A stretch of DNA of 64,000 bases from Cupriavidus cauae. GTDB lineage: Bacteria; Pseudomonadota; Gammaproteobacteria; Burkholderiales; Burkholderiaceae. Position numbers and translations under genes: made by a program. The DNA is taken from the NCBI RefSeq assembly GCF_008632125.1, contig NZ_VWRN01000030.1:62001-126000 (forward strand). Direction: 5' to 3'. Positions 34,239-43,037 of this stretch are shown piece by piece; within the stretch, counting starts at the first letter, position 1, and each line of letters starts with the position of its first letter. The notes beneath the pieces were generated by a model. It was not told the DNA's origin and made no database searches. It saw nothing but the letters and a program-made list of their open reading frames with translations.

Positions 34239-37001
34239 ATGGGACTACGGATCATGACGCCCGCCCCTTTTCTTCCGCCTCATCTCATCATTGCTCTGCT
34301 GCGCCAGAGAAGCCGATTGATCGCCCTCGAAACGGGGCTGGTCGGAGTCAGCCTCGTAGTCGAACGCTTCACGGCGTTCGAAGCCCTATCCAAGTCCTTC
34401 GTCATCGAAATTGACTGCCTGTCGCCGTCGGCGCATCTCGATACGGTCGAACTGGCGCGGCAGGAGATCACGCTGCGGCTGATGCTGGCCGACGGCCGTT
34501 ATCGCGCCTGGCATGGCTTCGTCGTCGATTGCGCGGCAATGGGCGGAGACGGCGGACTGGCCCGTTACCGGCTCACCGTCGCGCCGTGGCTCGAACGCCT
34601 GCGCGGCCGCGTCGACTGCTACGTCTACCAGGACAAGACCGCGCAGGAGATCGTCGAGGAGGTCTTCCGCGACTACCCGGCCGCCAACTTCCAGTTCTCC
34701 GTCTCGCAACCGCTGCGCCGCCGCTCGATCTGCGCCCAGTATCGCGAGAGCGATTTCGACTTCGTGCAACGGCTGCTGGCCGAGGAAGGCCTGTCGTATC
34801 GCTTCGAACACCTGCAGGGCGAGGACGACAAGCCCGAGGGCAGCCAGGCGCGCCATCGGCTGGTGGTGTTCGACAACGATGCCGAACGGCCGCCCTGCCC
34901 TCAGGCCAACATCCGCTTCCATCGCGCCGACATGACCGAGGAGTCGGACACGATGACGGTCTGGTCGACGCGGCACAGTGTCGGATCCAACGCGGTCACC
35001 GTCTCGTCCTGGGACTACAAGACGCTGACCGCCGCCTCGGCGCAGGCCAACGCGGCTTCGGTGCCCGGCGAATGGCCGACGCTCGAATCGTTCGATGCCC
35101 AGGGCCCCTATCGCTATCCCGATGCGGCGACCGCCGACCGGGCGGCGCAACTACGCATGCAGGCCGAGGAAAGCGGCTTTGTTCGCTTCGATGGCGCCGG
35201 CACCGTCCGTCAGCTGGGCGCCGGCCAGCGCTTTGCCCTGACCGAACACTTTGCCGGTGACGGCGACGAATTCGTCGCGCTGTCGGTGCGTCACGAAGCG
35301 GCCAACAATCTCGGCACCGATGTCGCCAGGCTGCTCGGCACCACCGAGGTCGAGGCAGGCGGCTATCGCAATACGCTCGAAGCCGTGCGCGCCGATGCCC
35401 CGATCGTGCCGCGCTTCCGCGCCAAGCCGACCGCGCCGGAAGGTCAGACCGCCATCGTGATCGCCGAGGGCGAGACGCCCTTGCACACCGACCGCGATCA
35501 TCGCGTGCGCGTCCGCTTTCCATGGCTGCGGGCCCCTGCACCGGCAGACCAGGGTGGCCACGAGGGCCAAGCCGCCGCCTTCACCGATCCCGGCTCTGAT
35601 GACCTGACCCAGGTCACCGCCTGGGTCCGCGTCGCCGGCGCCATGGCCGGTCCCAACTGGGGCACCCACCACCTGCCGCGCGTCGGCACCGAACTGCTGC
35701 TGACCTTCCTCGACGGCGACATCGACCGGCCGCTGGCCGCGATGCAGCTGCACAACGAACAGGACACCCCGCCCTGGGCCAACGACGACAAGCCGCGCGC
35801 TTCCGTGCTGTCCGGCTGGCACACGCGCGGCCTGGGCGGCGACGGCTACAACCAGTGGGTCGTCGACGACTTCAAGGGCCGGCTGCGCATGCGCCTGGCC
35901 AGCTCCGCGGCGCAGACCCAGCTGAACCTCGGTTATCTGGTCACCCAAGGCCCGCAGGACGCGCAGCGCGGCCCATGGCGCGGCACGGGTGCCGAACTGC
36001 GCAGCGATGCGTGGGCGACGGTGCGCGCCGGTCAGGGGCTGCTGCTGTCGACCACCGCCCGGCCTCGCGCCACCGGCACCGTGATGAACATGGCCGAGGC
36101 CATCGCGCTGCTCAAGGGCGCGCAACGCACCGCCGACCGCTTGTCGACCGCCGCGCAGACCCAAACCGCCCTGCCCCTGGCCGCCAACGCGTTGTTCGAA
36201 CCGCTGCTGACGATGGTCGAGCCGGAGCAGGACGGGCACTACACGGACACCGTCAACGGCCAGGACGCCAATCAGCCGGACGGCAAGCCGGTCGAGCGCT
36301 TTGCCGAGCCGCTGCTGGTGGCGGAGGCCCCCACTTCCATCGCGGTGCCGAGCCAAGAGACCACCGCCGTTTATTCGGGGCGGCATCTGCATGGGACCGT
36401 GCAATCGGACTGGCAGCTGACCGCCGGCAAGACCATCGCGATGGCGGCGGCACAAGGCGTGTCGCTGTTCGTGCAGCGTAATGGCTTGAAAGCCGTTGCC
36501 GCCAATGGACCGCTGTCGGTACAGGCGCATGGCGGCGCGATGTCGATTCTGGCGGACAAGGAAGTGGTGGTGAAATCGATCGACGACGCGATCGAGATTG
36601 TAGCCAAAAACTTCATCGTCATACGTAGCGCGGACTCGGTGATTCAATTGGAGGGAAATGCCATCACGTTCGAGACGCCAGGAACGTTGGAGGTCAAAGG
36701 GCTCGAACATTCCTTTACACCCGGCGTGAGCAACCCGGCTCTACTTGAGGCGCTGCCCATGTATTTCCACGGACGCTACTGTGGACAGCTCTCCCTGGTG
36801 GACGCCCACGGTCACCCGATTGCGGAGGTGCCTTACAAGATCGTCTCCGATGATGGAACAGTCCTCGCCGAGGGCGTTACGGATGCAGCGGGCTTGAGCG
36901 CTGTGGTGGCGAGTGACTACCAGAATGCAAGGGCGTTCATCGGGAAGAGCGAATGGATCATCGCTGAGTACCCCCTAGCCACAGAACAATGTGGCTGCTG
37001 A
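34239..37001 (+). CDS. vgrG: VgrG3, near-duplicate of VgrG2 with a different C-terminal tail
   Basis: 920 residues. From about residue 59 (LSPSAHLDTVELARQEITLR) to the start of the tail (SILADKEVVVK, about residue 778) it is nearly identical to VgrG2. The first ~55 residues differ, as does the last ~140, which has its own transthyretin-like unit (EVPYKIVSDDGTVLAEGVTD) and ends ATEQCGC. So the spike body was duplicated while both termini were kept or swapped. Start: ATG 34239 with AAGGGA 11 bases upstream; the ATG at 34254 is an alternative. It leads the downstream operon of small protein, hydrolase-like effector and exported partner. Confidence 0.93.
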   Translation: MGLRIMTPAPFLPPHLIIALLRQRSRLIALETGLVGVSLVVERFTAFEALSKSFVIEIDCLSPSAHLDTVELARQEITLRLMLADGRYRAWHGFVVDCAAMGGDGGLARYRLTVAPWLERLRGRVDCYVYQDKTAQEIVEEVFRDYPAANFQFSVSQPLRRRSICAQYRESDFDFVQRLLAEEGLSYRFEHLQGEDDKPEGSQARHRLVVFDNDAERPPCPQANIRFHRADMTEESDTMTVWSTRHSVGSNAVTVSSWDYKTLTAASAQANAASVPGEWPTLESFDAQGPYRYPDAATADRAAQLRMQAEESGFVRFDGAGTVRQLGAGQRFALTEHFAGDGDEFVALSVRHEAANNLGTDVARLLGTTEVEAGGYRNTLEAVRADAPIVPRFRAKPTAPEGQTAIVIAEGETPLHTDRDHRVRVRFPWLRAPAPADQGGHEGQAAAFTDPGSDDLTQVTAWVRVAGAMAGPNWGTHHLPRVGTELLLTFLDGDIDRPLAAMQLHNEQDTPPWANDDKPRASVLSGWHTRGLGGDGYNQWVVDDFKGRLRMRLASSAAQTQLNLGYLVTQGPQDAQRGPWRGTGAELRSDAWATVRAGQGLLLSTTARPRATGTVMNMAEAIALLKGAQRTADRLSTAAQTQTALPLAANALFEPLLTMVEPEQDGHYTDTVNGQDANQPDGKPVERFAEPLLVAEAPTSIAVPSQETTAVYSGRHLHGTVQSDWQLTAGKTIAMAAAQGVSLFVQRNGLKAVAANGPLSVQAHGGAMSILADKEVVVKSIDDAIEIVAKNFIVIRSADSVIQLEGNAITFETPGTLEVKGLEHSFTPGVSNPALLEALPMYFHGRYCGQLSLVDAHGHPIAEVPYKIVSDDGTVLAEGVTDAAGLSAVVASDYQNARAFIGKSEWIIAEYPLATEQCGC
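34413..36573. repeat. 2161-base direct repeat, copy 2 (in vgrG3)
   Basis: Direct-orientation partner of 28880-31040, 5533 bases away. Recombination between copies would delete the nuclease effector and its immunity gene together and leave one hybrid vgrG. Confidence 0.92.
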
Positions 37002-37017
37002 GCCAGCCGTTCTTGCC

Positions 37018-37410
37018 ATGGAGAAACGCGACGTCATGACTCATAGGCAAGGCGATTGTTTGCACATTGCAAGCGCCATTGTGAGATTCGAACATGGCCT
37101 CGGGATGGCCCTTGATGGATTGGTCGTTCAGCTGAAAGCAAACACCAGAATCTTCACAAGCACGACGGATGAGCTTGGAAGGCTTCCTGCGCTATTGCTG
37201 GACGCGCAGGCGAATCTTCACCTCGCCGACAGCGGCTGGATCATCGCGCGTCCATATCCGGTCACCATTGAAGTGAGAGCGCAACGACCAAGCGGCAGCT
37301 GGAAGCGCATCGGCTCATTCGAATTAAGAGAAGGCGACAGGAAGGAAGTCGTCATCTCTGCCGGCAATGCCGTCACGTCAATGCCTTTGGCAAGGATAGG
37401 AGCGAAATAA
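37018..37410 (+). CDS. Small beta-rich protein between VgrG3 and its effector (possible adaptor)
   Basis: 130 residues, not recognised. The pattern is transthyretin/Ig-like: LDGLVVQLKANTRIFTSTTD, ELGRLPALLLDAQANLHLA and YPVTIEVRAQRPSGSWKRIG, i.e. alternating strands with turn residues, like the C-terminal tails of VgrG2 and VgrG3. No signal peptide, no helix-rich DUF4123 pattern. It could help seat the effector on the VgrG3 tail or be a broken-off tail domain. The start is uncertain: ATG 37018, ATG 37036, or a GTG at 36991 overlapping the vgrG3 stop. Confidence 0.6.
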   Translation: MEKRDVMTHRQGDCLHIASAIVRFEHGLGMALDGLVVQLKANTRIFTSTTDELGRLPALLLDAQANLHLADSGWIIARPYPVTIEVRAQRPSGSWKRIGSFELREGDRKEVVISAGNAVTSMPLARIGAK

Positions 37411-37425
37411 TTCAAGGGCTACCCA

Positions 37426-38694
37426 ATGTCACAGACGAACGCGCAAATCCCCGTGGAACAAGTTCGAGTCATCCAGAACGAAAGTGGCTTGCTTCGAACG
37501 ATTGTTTCCATCAACCAGCGTTACTGGATCCATATCGACGTCCAAATGCGGGACAACGGGAACACGTGTGCAGCGGGGAATTTACCTTACGTTGTAACCC
37601 GTCAAGACGTCGTCGCAATTGGATGGAGAGTCGTCGAAACCGGCATCACAAGTACATCGACCGGTGAGGCGCGATTCTCAATTCCAGGGGCAGGACGCTA
37701 CCGCCTCTACGTGAAGGAGCCCGGGAAGACTTTCATGCCGGACGCGACATTCCCAATTCCATTTCATCAGCTTGCGGGCGGCGAGAACAGCAACCGAGAA
37801 GTACAACCGTGGTGGGAAATGAATGTCGTTTCCACAGGCTTGCAATCCTTCAATATCGCCGCCGTATTGCCCAATACGATGGGCCGAGATGCTGCCACCT
37901 ACCCTCGTTCCGTAACGACAATGAAACTCCATGAGCAACACACGACACCGGCACGAGCCCTCCACATGGGCAATTGCTGCATCACCAATCAATTGTGGAG
38001 CGACATCAGCCAAACCTATGGCGCTCGGCACCCTATTGTCGTTGCAAGCGTCAATAGGATTGCACTTGAAGCCATCTATAGCGAGAGTCTCTCGCCCGTT
38101 AGTGTAGATGAGAATAGCCGCCACCTGGAACACCGGGGACGTACGATCTACTTCGACGCGACGGCAACACAAGGGGGGAGAAACACACTTGGATTTGCTG
38201 GCGACATGGCGATGACTGCCGACGAGTGCCTGCGGAAGACACACCCTTCCGTTATGGAGTTCTGGCTCACCACGATGTCTGAGCTAAATATCAACTATGC
38301 CCGCGTAACGGGCGCTTGGCGTCCACACACAGGATCGACGCGCCATCGCTACTCCCTCGCACTCGATCTGACCCACTTGCGTGCACTGCGGGATGATGAC
38401 GGTGCCTTGGTCGAGGTTGACATCCACTTGCACCGGGAGATTGGCTCTGATGCCAACCCCTTGGCATCAGACGCTCAAGCCAATACCGCTATCAAGCGGC
38501 GGCGCCGCGCCTTCTCACGGGCTTTTCATCGGTACCTTGCAGAGCGACGACAGGCTCGCGTTTTAGGATGGCTTGGCGGCCCTTGGGCACTAACCTACGC
38601 GGATGTGGGACTGACAGGCGCAACTCAGTTCATCAAATCAGATATCGTCCACGTGCATCACGTCCATCTTAGTGTTGGTCTTGATCAGCCATAG
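37426..38694 (+). CDS. VgrG3-linked putative peptidoglycan hydrolase effector (hedgehog/DD-peptidase-like)
   Basis: 422 residues, no signal peptide. Residues 1-110 look like a beta-sandwich (SINQRYWIHIDVQMRDNG, GEARFSIPGAGRYRLYVKEP). The C-terminal half has the metal-site layout of the M15/hedgehog fold: TRHRYSLALDL gives His307-x6-Asp314, preceded by VTGAWRPHTGS, and the closing VHVHHVHLSV offers His412-x-His414. That pattern suggests a zinc D,D- or L,D-peptidase acting on cell walls after T6SS delivery. It is not a standard M15 sequence: the SxxHxxGxAxD consensus is altered and the insert between the motifs is long, so the family may be new. It precedes an exported partner by 2 bases. AT-rich relative to the core. 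Confidence 0.62.
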   Translation: MSQTNAQIPVEQVRVIQNESGLLRTIVSINQRYWIHIDVQMRDNGNTCAAGNLPYVVTRQDVVAIGWRVVETGITSTSTGEARFSIPGAGRYRLYVKEPGKTFMPDATFPIPFHQLAGGENSNREVQPWWEMNVVSTGLQSFNIAAVLPNTMGRDAATYPRSVTTMKLHEQHTTPARALHMGNCCITNQLWSDISQTYGARHPIVVASVNRIALEAIYSESLSPVSVDENSRHLEHRGRTIYFDATATQGGRNTLGFAGDMAMTADECLRKTHPSVMEFWLTTMSELNINYARVTGAWRPHTGSTRHRYSLALDLTHLRALRDDDGALVEVDIHLHREIGSDANPLASDAQANTAIKRRRRAFSRAFHRYLAERRQARVLGWLGGPWALTYADVGLTGATQFIKSDIVHVHHVHLSVGLDQP

Positions 38695-38696
38695 AC

Positions 38697-39725
38697 ATGA
38701 AGAGCCTTGGCATTTTCTCCCTTTTCCTAATGTGGTTGCTGTTCTGGATCGGAATAAGGTCTGCGCATTCGGCCGAGACGACCATCCCGCCGGACGCCGC
38801 GGCTGCGAGGGCTGACGACCACGGGTTGGTGCTGTTCTATAGATCCGAACGGGCGAAGAGGTCAATCGATGTTACGGTAGACGGCTCCCATGTCACGCGC
38901 CTTCAACCAGGACAAACCGTCAATTTCCTCCCAGCATCCGGTCCCTTCTTGTTGGATATTGCAGTCCGGTCGCCGGGACGCACCTCTTTTCAGCCTAGGT
39001 TAAAGATCCAAAAAGAAAGACCGAGCCAGGCCATGGTGATTGACTTCGACGGATCAAGGATTCGACTCACCGAGCAACGGCTTCACGCCCTTCCAAGGCA
39101 CTACGATAAAGTCTTCGCCTTTGACGGGGAGGACGAAAGATGGATCGATGTGTCACCGCCTCCCGATACTGCGCTACGTCGTAGCGGAGAGCCGCTTAGT
39201 GGAAGTATTCAGTGGGTGGCACCGAAATCATGGCCGGTGCGCGTGCTTTTCATTTTAGGCCATGGGCTCTACGAATTCGATGACCAAGGAAACGTAATCC
39301 TCAGGGACGGTCAGCAGCCGAATGCGCCCGTATCGATAAAAGCAGAGCTGTACAACCACAAGCCGATTTGGTCCAACGGAGTTGTCTACGAACTCGTAAG
39401 CAGCGGCAAACCGCTCACCACCAAGGTGGACAGCGGTCGCACATTTGTGCTTACAAAGCGAGGGGCCGTTTGCCCCGTCACGCCCATCGCCGATGCCTAC
39501 CGGCTTCTCCATGAGATCAGGTCGCCGATATATAGCGGCGACTGTGACAAAGCCGTCCGCTGGGGGCGATCAGGCACGCCGTTGCGGGCATACCCGTCGG
39601 ACATCAACACAAGCGGTTACCCAGCACTGTTGTGGGCGGTCCAGTACTTCCGAGACCCGGTGCAGCCACTATACGATCTCGAGGGAAAGTGCGTGTATAG
39701 CTGTGCTGTGAGTCACCAGCCATGA
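38697..39725 (+). CDS. Exported protein, probable periplasmic immunity to the hydrolase effector
   Basis: 342 residues. The signal peptide is clear (MKSLGIFSLFLMWLLFWIGI, then RSAHSAE as cleavage site). The mature part is beta-rich (SIDVTVDGSHVTRLQPGQTV, GLYEFDDQGNVILRDGQQP) and has cysteines only near the end (VCPVTP, GDCDKA, CVYSCAV), suggesting disulfides in the periplasm. I do not recognise the family. Tight coupling with a putative wall-targeting effector (2-base gap) and periplasmic location are what an immunity protein needs; this role is inferred. Convergent with the Tle1 gene, with 83 bases between. Confidence 0.65.
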   Translation: MKSLGIFSLFLMWLLFWIGIRSAHSAETTIPPDAAAARADDHGLVLFYRSERAKRSIDVTVDGSHVTRLQPGQTVNFLPASGPFLLDIAVRSPGRTSFQPRLKIQKERPSQAMVIDFDGSRIRLTEQRLHALPRHYDKVFAFDGEDERWIDVSPPPDTALRRSGEPLSGSIQWVAPKSWPVRVLFILGHGLYEFDDQGNVILRDGQQPNAPVSIKAELYNHKPIWSNGVVYELVSSGKPLTTKVDSGRTFVLTKRGAVCPVTPIADAYRLLHEIRSPIYSGDCDKAVRWGRSGTPLRAYPSDINTSGYPALLWAVQYFRDPVQPLYDLEGKCVYSCAVSHQP

Positions 39726-39808
39726 TGACGATCATGTCACACTGCAACGTGCAGCGGCGATCTCTATCCTTGGCCAATATGTGCTACTGGCATGAAGTTC
39801 AGAACCCC

Positions 39809-41587
39809 TCAATCGGCGGCAACCGGCTCATTGTCGACTCGGGAAGGCTTGCAAACCAAATCTGTCTTGTCGCCAGCGACTAGGTACGCGGTGCGGTAGC
39901 GCAAATACGTACCTTTCCGCGATACAGGGATCATCTGTGGCGGCTGCATGCTGTACGGACTAACCGCCACGGCGACTTCGACGAGCGGCAGTGTCAGTTC
40001 GGTATAGGTCCCGATATAGAAGCCAGCGAGCGAATCATGGGCATAGTCGTCGAACAACCGCACGACCGCGTCCGGAATAGGCCTCTCATCATTGACGTCT
40101 GCAAGCAACGTCGAGACATCCTTGACTGACTGTGCCGTCGCTTCCGCATGCCGTGAGATCGCTTCGGATCCGCCACGTCGCAACTCGCCAACAGTATGGG
40201 CAAATGACGTCTGGCCATTGGCCAGGTCAACTCGGTCCTCCGCATCTGCTTCGAGGAAAAAACGCTGCTTTAGCAAGTTCGATGTGCCGGTCCGCAAACG
40301 CAAACCACGCCACCGCATGCATTGACGAGTGTGCTCGCGTATCTGCTGAACAGCAGCGCCATCGGGAACTCCATGATTTGCGAGCCACCCGTTATAGGTA
40401 TCGACTAGTCGCTTATCGCACGCGAATGCCTGGGCTAGCGCTGGACGTGCCAAAATTTCCTCAATGGTACGAAGAGGAACTCCTGCCTTGATCGCTTCAT
40501 GATGCATATCGATCAGAGGAACCTGAGACAAGGTCGGCGACGCCCCCCAAGCTTTCATGCCTTTGCCTTGACTCGACGGCGAGTACCCGCCCCCCACATC
40601 GGAATGCATGCCGGGATATAGAACTTGTGTGACATTTGCGCCAGCAGCCAAGTCCACGGGAAAGTTGACACGCTGCTCATGAAGCGCAACGAAATGAACG
40701 CACTTCCGAATCGCAGGATGGATCGACATCATGTGGCTATCCGCCCACCCCATTTTTCCTTCCGCTCCTCGCACTGCCGCTGAAATCCCGACGGACGCGA
40801 CGGTGTCGAAAATACCAAGAAAATTGAAGCGCAAAGGCACGCCCGCCAAGACATGATCACAACCGTCGTTATTCGCCTTTGCTATCTCATACAGCCAATG
40901 AACAAACGCACGCGCTTCGGCCGCGCCACGGGAGAATCCGAACACCGAGATAGTAAGTTCCCGCAACTTCCGTTGATGAGAGCGGACCACCTCCGCGAGC
41001 TTCTCTTCCCATGTCCTTAAGATCGTCCGCCTTGCAAAATTCTCGAAACCCAGCTGAGCAATCATGCTGCTCATGTTGTTGACGATGGTCTTCGCCTTGG
41101 ACGCGGGAATGAGGTCTGCTCCGACGAGGTATTGATGCATTGCGTTATACACCTGCACAATACCCCAGTTGATGCGGTCCGCTCCTTTTCGCGCCGTTCC
41201 CGCCCCCAACGTACCGTCCCAGAAGCCGTCTCCGCTGTCGCCGATCTCTTTGAAGGGCGTACCGACGCCAGGGATATAAAAATTAAACAAACCGTTTTCG
41301 GGCTCATCAAGACGAGCATCGAACAGGCGTACGACGTTACTATGGCTGTTACGCTGGCGCTGGGTCAATGGGCTTACGCTTTTCCCGTCCACGAACGGTC
41401 CATTCCAATCCCAATTGTTTCCTGTTCCATCGAAGAACAGCGTTACATGGATCCGTCCCTGACAGGTTGTAGACTGCTTGTCCCGCACACAGGCCAACGC
41501 TTGCGCTCGCTGTAGCGCAGCTTGTGGCGAAAGTCTACGTACACCTCCATCTGGAAGTGGGTGGGCTCCGGTGGCGCTACGCGTCAT
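39809..41587 (-). CDS. Tle1-family T6SS phospholipase effector (DUF2235)
   Basis: 592 residues with the DUF2235 alpha/beta-hydrolase layout: VTLFFDGTGNNW near residue 50; nucleophile elbow VFGFSRGAAEAR (GFSRG, Ser219); NFLGIFDTVAS (Asp261); YPGMHSDVGGGY (His328). Tle1 enzymes hydrolyse membrane phospholipids in target cells. No signal peptide, as expected for VgrG-delivered cargo. It is the last gene of the vgrG4 module, after its probable lipoprotein immunity gene (93-base gap). Identity and catalytic residues are clear; acyl-position specificity is not readable. Confidence 0.9.
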   Translation of the reverse strand: MTRSATGAHPLPDGGVRRLSPQAALQRAQALACVRDKQSTTCQGRIHVTLFFDGTGNNWDWNGPFVDGKSVSPLTQRQRNSHSNVVRLFDARLDEPENGLFNFYIPGVGTPFKEIGDSGDGFWDGTLGAGTARKGADRINWGIVQVYNAMHQYLVGADLIPASKAKTIVNNMSSMIAQLGFENFARRTILRTWEEKLAEVVRSHQRKLRELTISVFGFSRGAAEARAFVHWLYEIAKANNDGCDHVLAGVPLRFNFLGIFDTVASVGISAAVRGAEGKMGWADSHMMSIHPAIRKCVHFVALHEQRVNFPVDLAAGANVTQVLYPGMHSDVGGGYSPSSQGKGMKAWGASPTLSQVPLIDMHHEAIKAGVPLRTIEEILARPALAQAFACDKRLVDTYNGWLANHGVPDGAAVQQIREHTRQCMRWRGLRLRTGTSNLLKQRFFLEADAEDRVDLANGQTSFAHTVGELRRGGSEAISRHAEATAQSVKDVSTLLADVNDERPIPDAVVRLFDDYAHDSLAGFYIGTYTELTLPLVEVAVAVSPYSMQPPQMIPVSRKGTYLRYRTAYLVAGDKTDLVCKPSRVDNEPVAAD

Positions 41588-41680
41588 CTCAAACCTCGTC
41601 GTAAATACAGGCTCGGGGAATTGATGATGTTTCCATCGACTTCCTCACAGTGATGCAATGTGGATTTCCCCTTCTTCGCG

Positions 41681-42133
41681 TCAATTCTTCCCCCCCGGTC
41701 CTACGGGGTCGACGCCAGGCCTTAGCTGTGCGTCTCTGCCTTTCAGCGGGTAGCTGGGTGACCACAAGGCGTACATCGTTACGAATACCTTGATTTCACC
41801 ATTTCGCAGAAAGTGAACCGAGAAGTGGCCAATCTCGTCGTATTTGGGGACCGGCACAACCCGCTCCTGATAGTTCTTGTCGTACTCATCAGTCCAGCCC
41901 ACCTTAACGGTAAGGTTTGGGCGCCAAGGGTCAGGCACCGCCACACAGCAAACGAATCCACCTCCGCCTTCGTGGGCACCAAGATAAGTTCCGCCCTTGC
42001 CATCCACGGTGAAATGCCCGATATCCTTGTCGGTGTGGTTGTAACCGACGATGTTCGTACCGATCATCTCCTGGCCACAGGCAGATAACATCCATACCGA
42101 CAGCGCAATGCCAAGCCACCTGGAAACGCGCAT
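41681..42133 (-). CDS. DUF3304 lipoprotein, probable immunity to Tle1
   Basis: 150 residues. Signal peptide RVSRWLGIALSVWMLSAC with lipobox LSAC. The mature domain has NIVGYNHTDKDIGHFTVDGK, GGGGFVCCVAVPDPW and the VKVGWTDEY segment, the DUF3304 pattern. DUF3304 lipoproteins accompany Tle1-type lipases and protect the producer in the periplasm. ATG 42133 has GGAAAG about 9 bases upstream; ATG 42142 is an alternative. Confidence 0.83.
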   Translation of the reverse strand: MRVSRWLGIALSVWMLSACGQEMIGTNIVGYNHTDKDIGHFTVDGKGGTYLGAHEGGGGFVCCVAVPDPWRPNLTVKVGWTDEYDKNYQERVVPVPKYDEIGHFSVHFLRNGEIKVFVTMYALWSPSYPLKGRDAQLRPGVDPVGPGGKN

Positions 42134-42163
42134 CGCGGTCATCTTTCCGATTGCATCCAATTT

Positions 42164-43036
42164 CTACTGTCCTTGTTCGCCAAATGATTCGGCGCTATTC
42201 CACAATGGCGGTCCGGTTTCCCAAACTTCGTCAGGAATCTGCGTCATCCAAGCGGCAAATGGTTCGGCGTGTTCAATCGACGGCCTCATGAGCCGCTCTC
42301 GTACGATCGGGTGCTGCGTAAACCCACCCGAGGTAAACAGAGCCAACAGCAGATACTGGGCTTGCGCGTCAAGATCATGTAGTCCGTGTTGCCGCGCCGC
42401 GGTGAGATGCGCTTCGACAAACGGATAGAGCGCCACCATGGGGACACGACGCAACTCATCCCGAATAACGTCACGCAAGTGCGCAATGACAACATCCGTT
42501 TCCGCCGCTGTCAGTAGTGCGTTGTATTGGCTTTCTGTAAGTCGTAGCGGCGCAAACTCCGTAGCAGTAGCCCTGATTAGCTCCTCCGACAATGGAAGCA
42601 GGCGCTCTTCCCCGTATCGATCAAAATACCGCCACTCCGTTACGCCATAGGCGAACGCACGGCGCTGCGCCGACGTCATGATGTCCCACCACACGGGCAA
42701 GATTCGAGTGTCGTACCAGCGAAGGATCATTCGCTGTTGCCCCGGAAGTCCTATAAGGTGGTATGCGCGTAAGTGGATGGCCAAGTCGTCCAGAGATCGA
42801 TCCGACCGGAGCAGGCTGATGCACGGCCGCGTTCTACCAAGCCGATGCGCGTCCATGATGACGCGATCACTGATATCGGCGGGCAGCTCCGTCATATCCA
42901 ACAATAGCGGCGCGATGTCGATGAATCCCGCCTCAGCGTGCCCTTCGAATAGCGAACGATACTGAACCCGATAGTGATCCAGTCGCCTGTAGTAATCAGG
43001 CTGCTGCGCACTGTCCACGACGACGTAATCACGCAT
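42164..43036 (-). CDS. DUF4123 T6SS adaptor for the Tle1 module
   Basis: 290 residues. DUF4123 features are present: LLDMTELPADISDRVIMDAH, then HLRAYHLIGLPGQQRMILRW and YDTRILPVWWDIMTSAQRR. The C-terminal half is helical, including LMRPSIEHAEPFAAWMTQIP, and probably contacts the effector. It starts 1 base after the vgrG4 stop. DUF4123 adaptors mount effectors such as Tle1 onto VgrG. Confidence 0.85.
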   Translation of the reverse strand: MRDYVVVDSAQQPDYYRRLDHYRVQYRSLFEGHAEAGFIDIAPLLLDMTELPADISDRVIMDAHRLGRTRPCISLLRSDRSLDDLAIHLRAYHLIGLPGQQRMILRWYDTRILPVWWDIMTSAQRRAFAYGVTEWRYFDRYGEERLLPLSEELIRATATEFAPLRLTESQYNALLTAAETDVVIAHLRDVIRDELRRVPMVALYPFVEAHLTAARQHGLHDLDAQAQYLLLALFTSGGFTQHPIVRERLMRPSIEHAEPFAAWMTQIPDEVWETGPPLWNSAESFGEQGQ

Positions 43037-43037
43037 A

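Noticed and set aside
34230..37001. VgrG3 as an assembly duplicate of VgrG2
   Set aside because: The two copies differ at scattered sites, and both ends (first ~55 and last ~140 residues) and the neighbours are different, so two real genes are likelier.
39726..39808. Terminator between the convergent exported-partner and Tle1 genes
   Set aside because: Only a 5-base stem (CTGCA/TGCAG) without a T-run; too weak to call.
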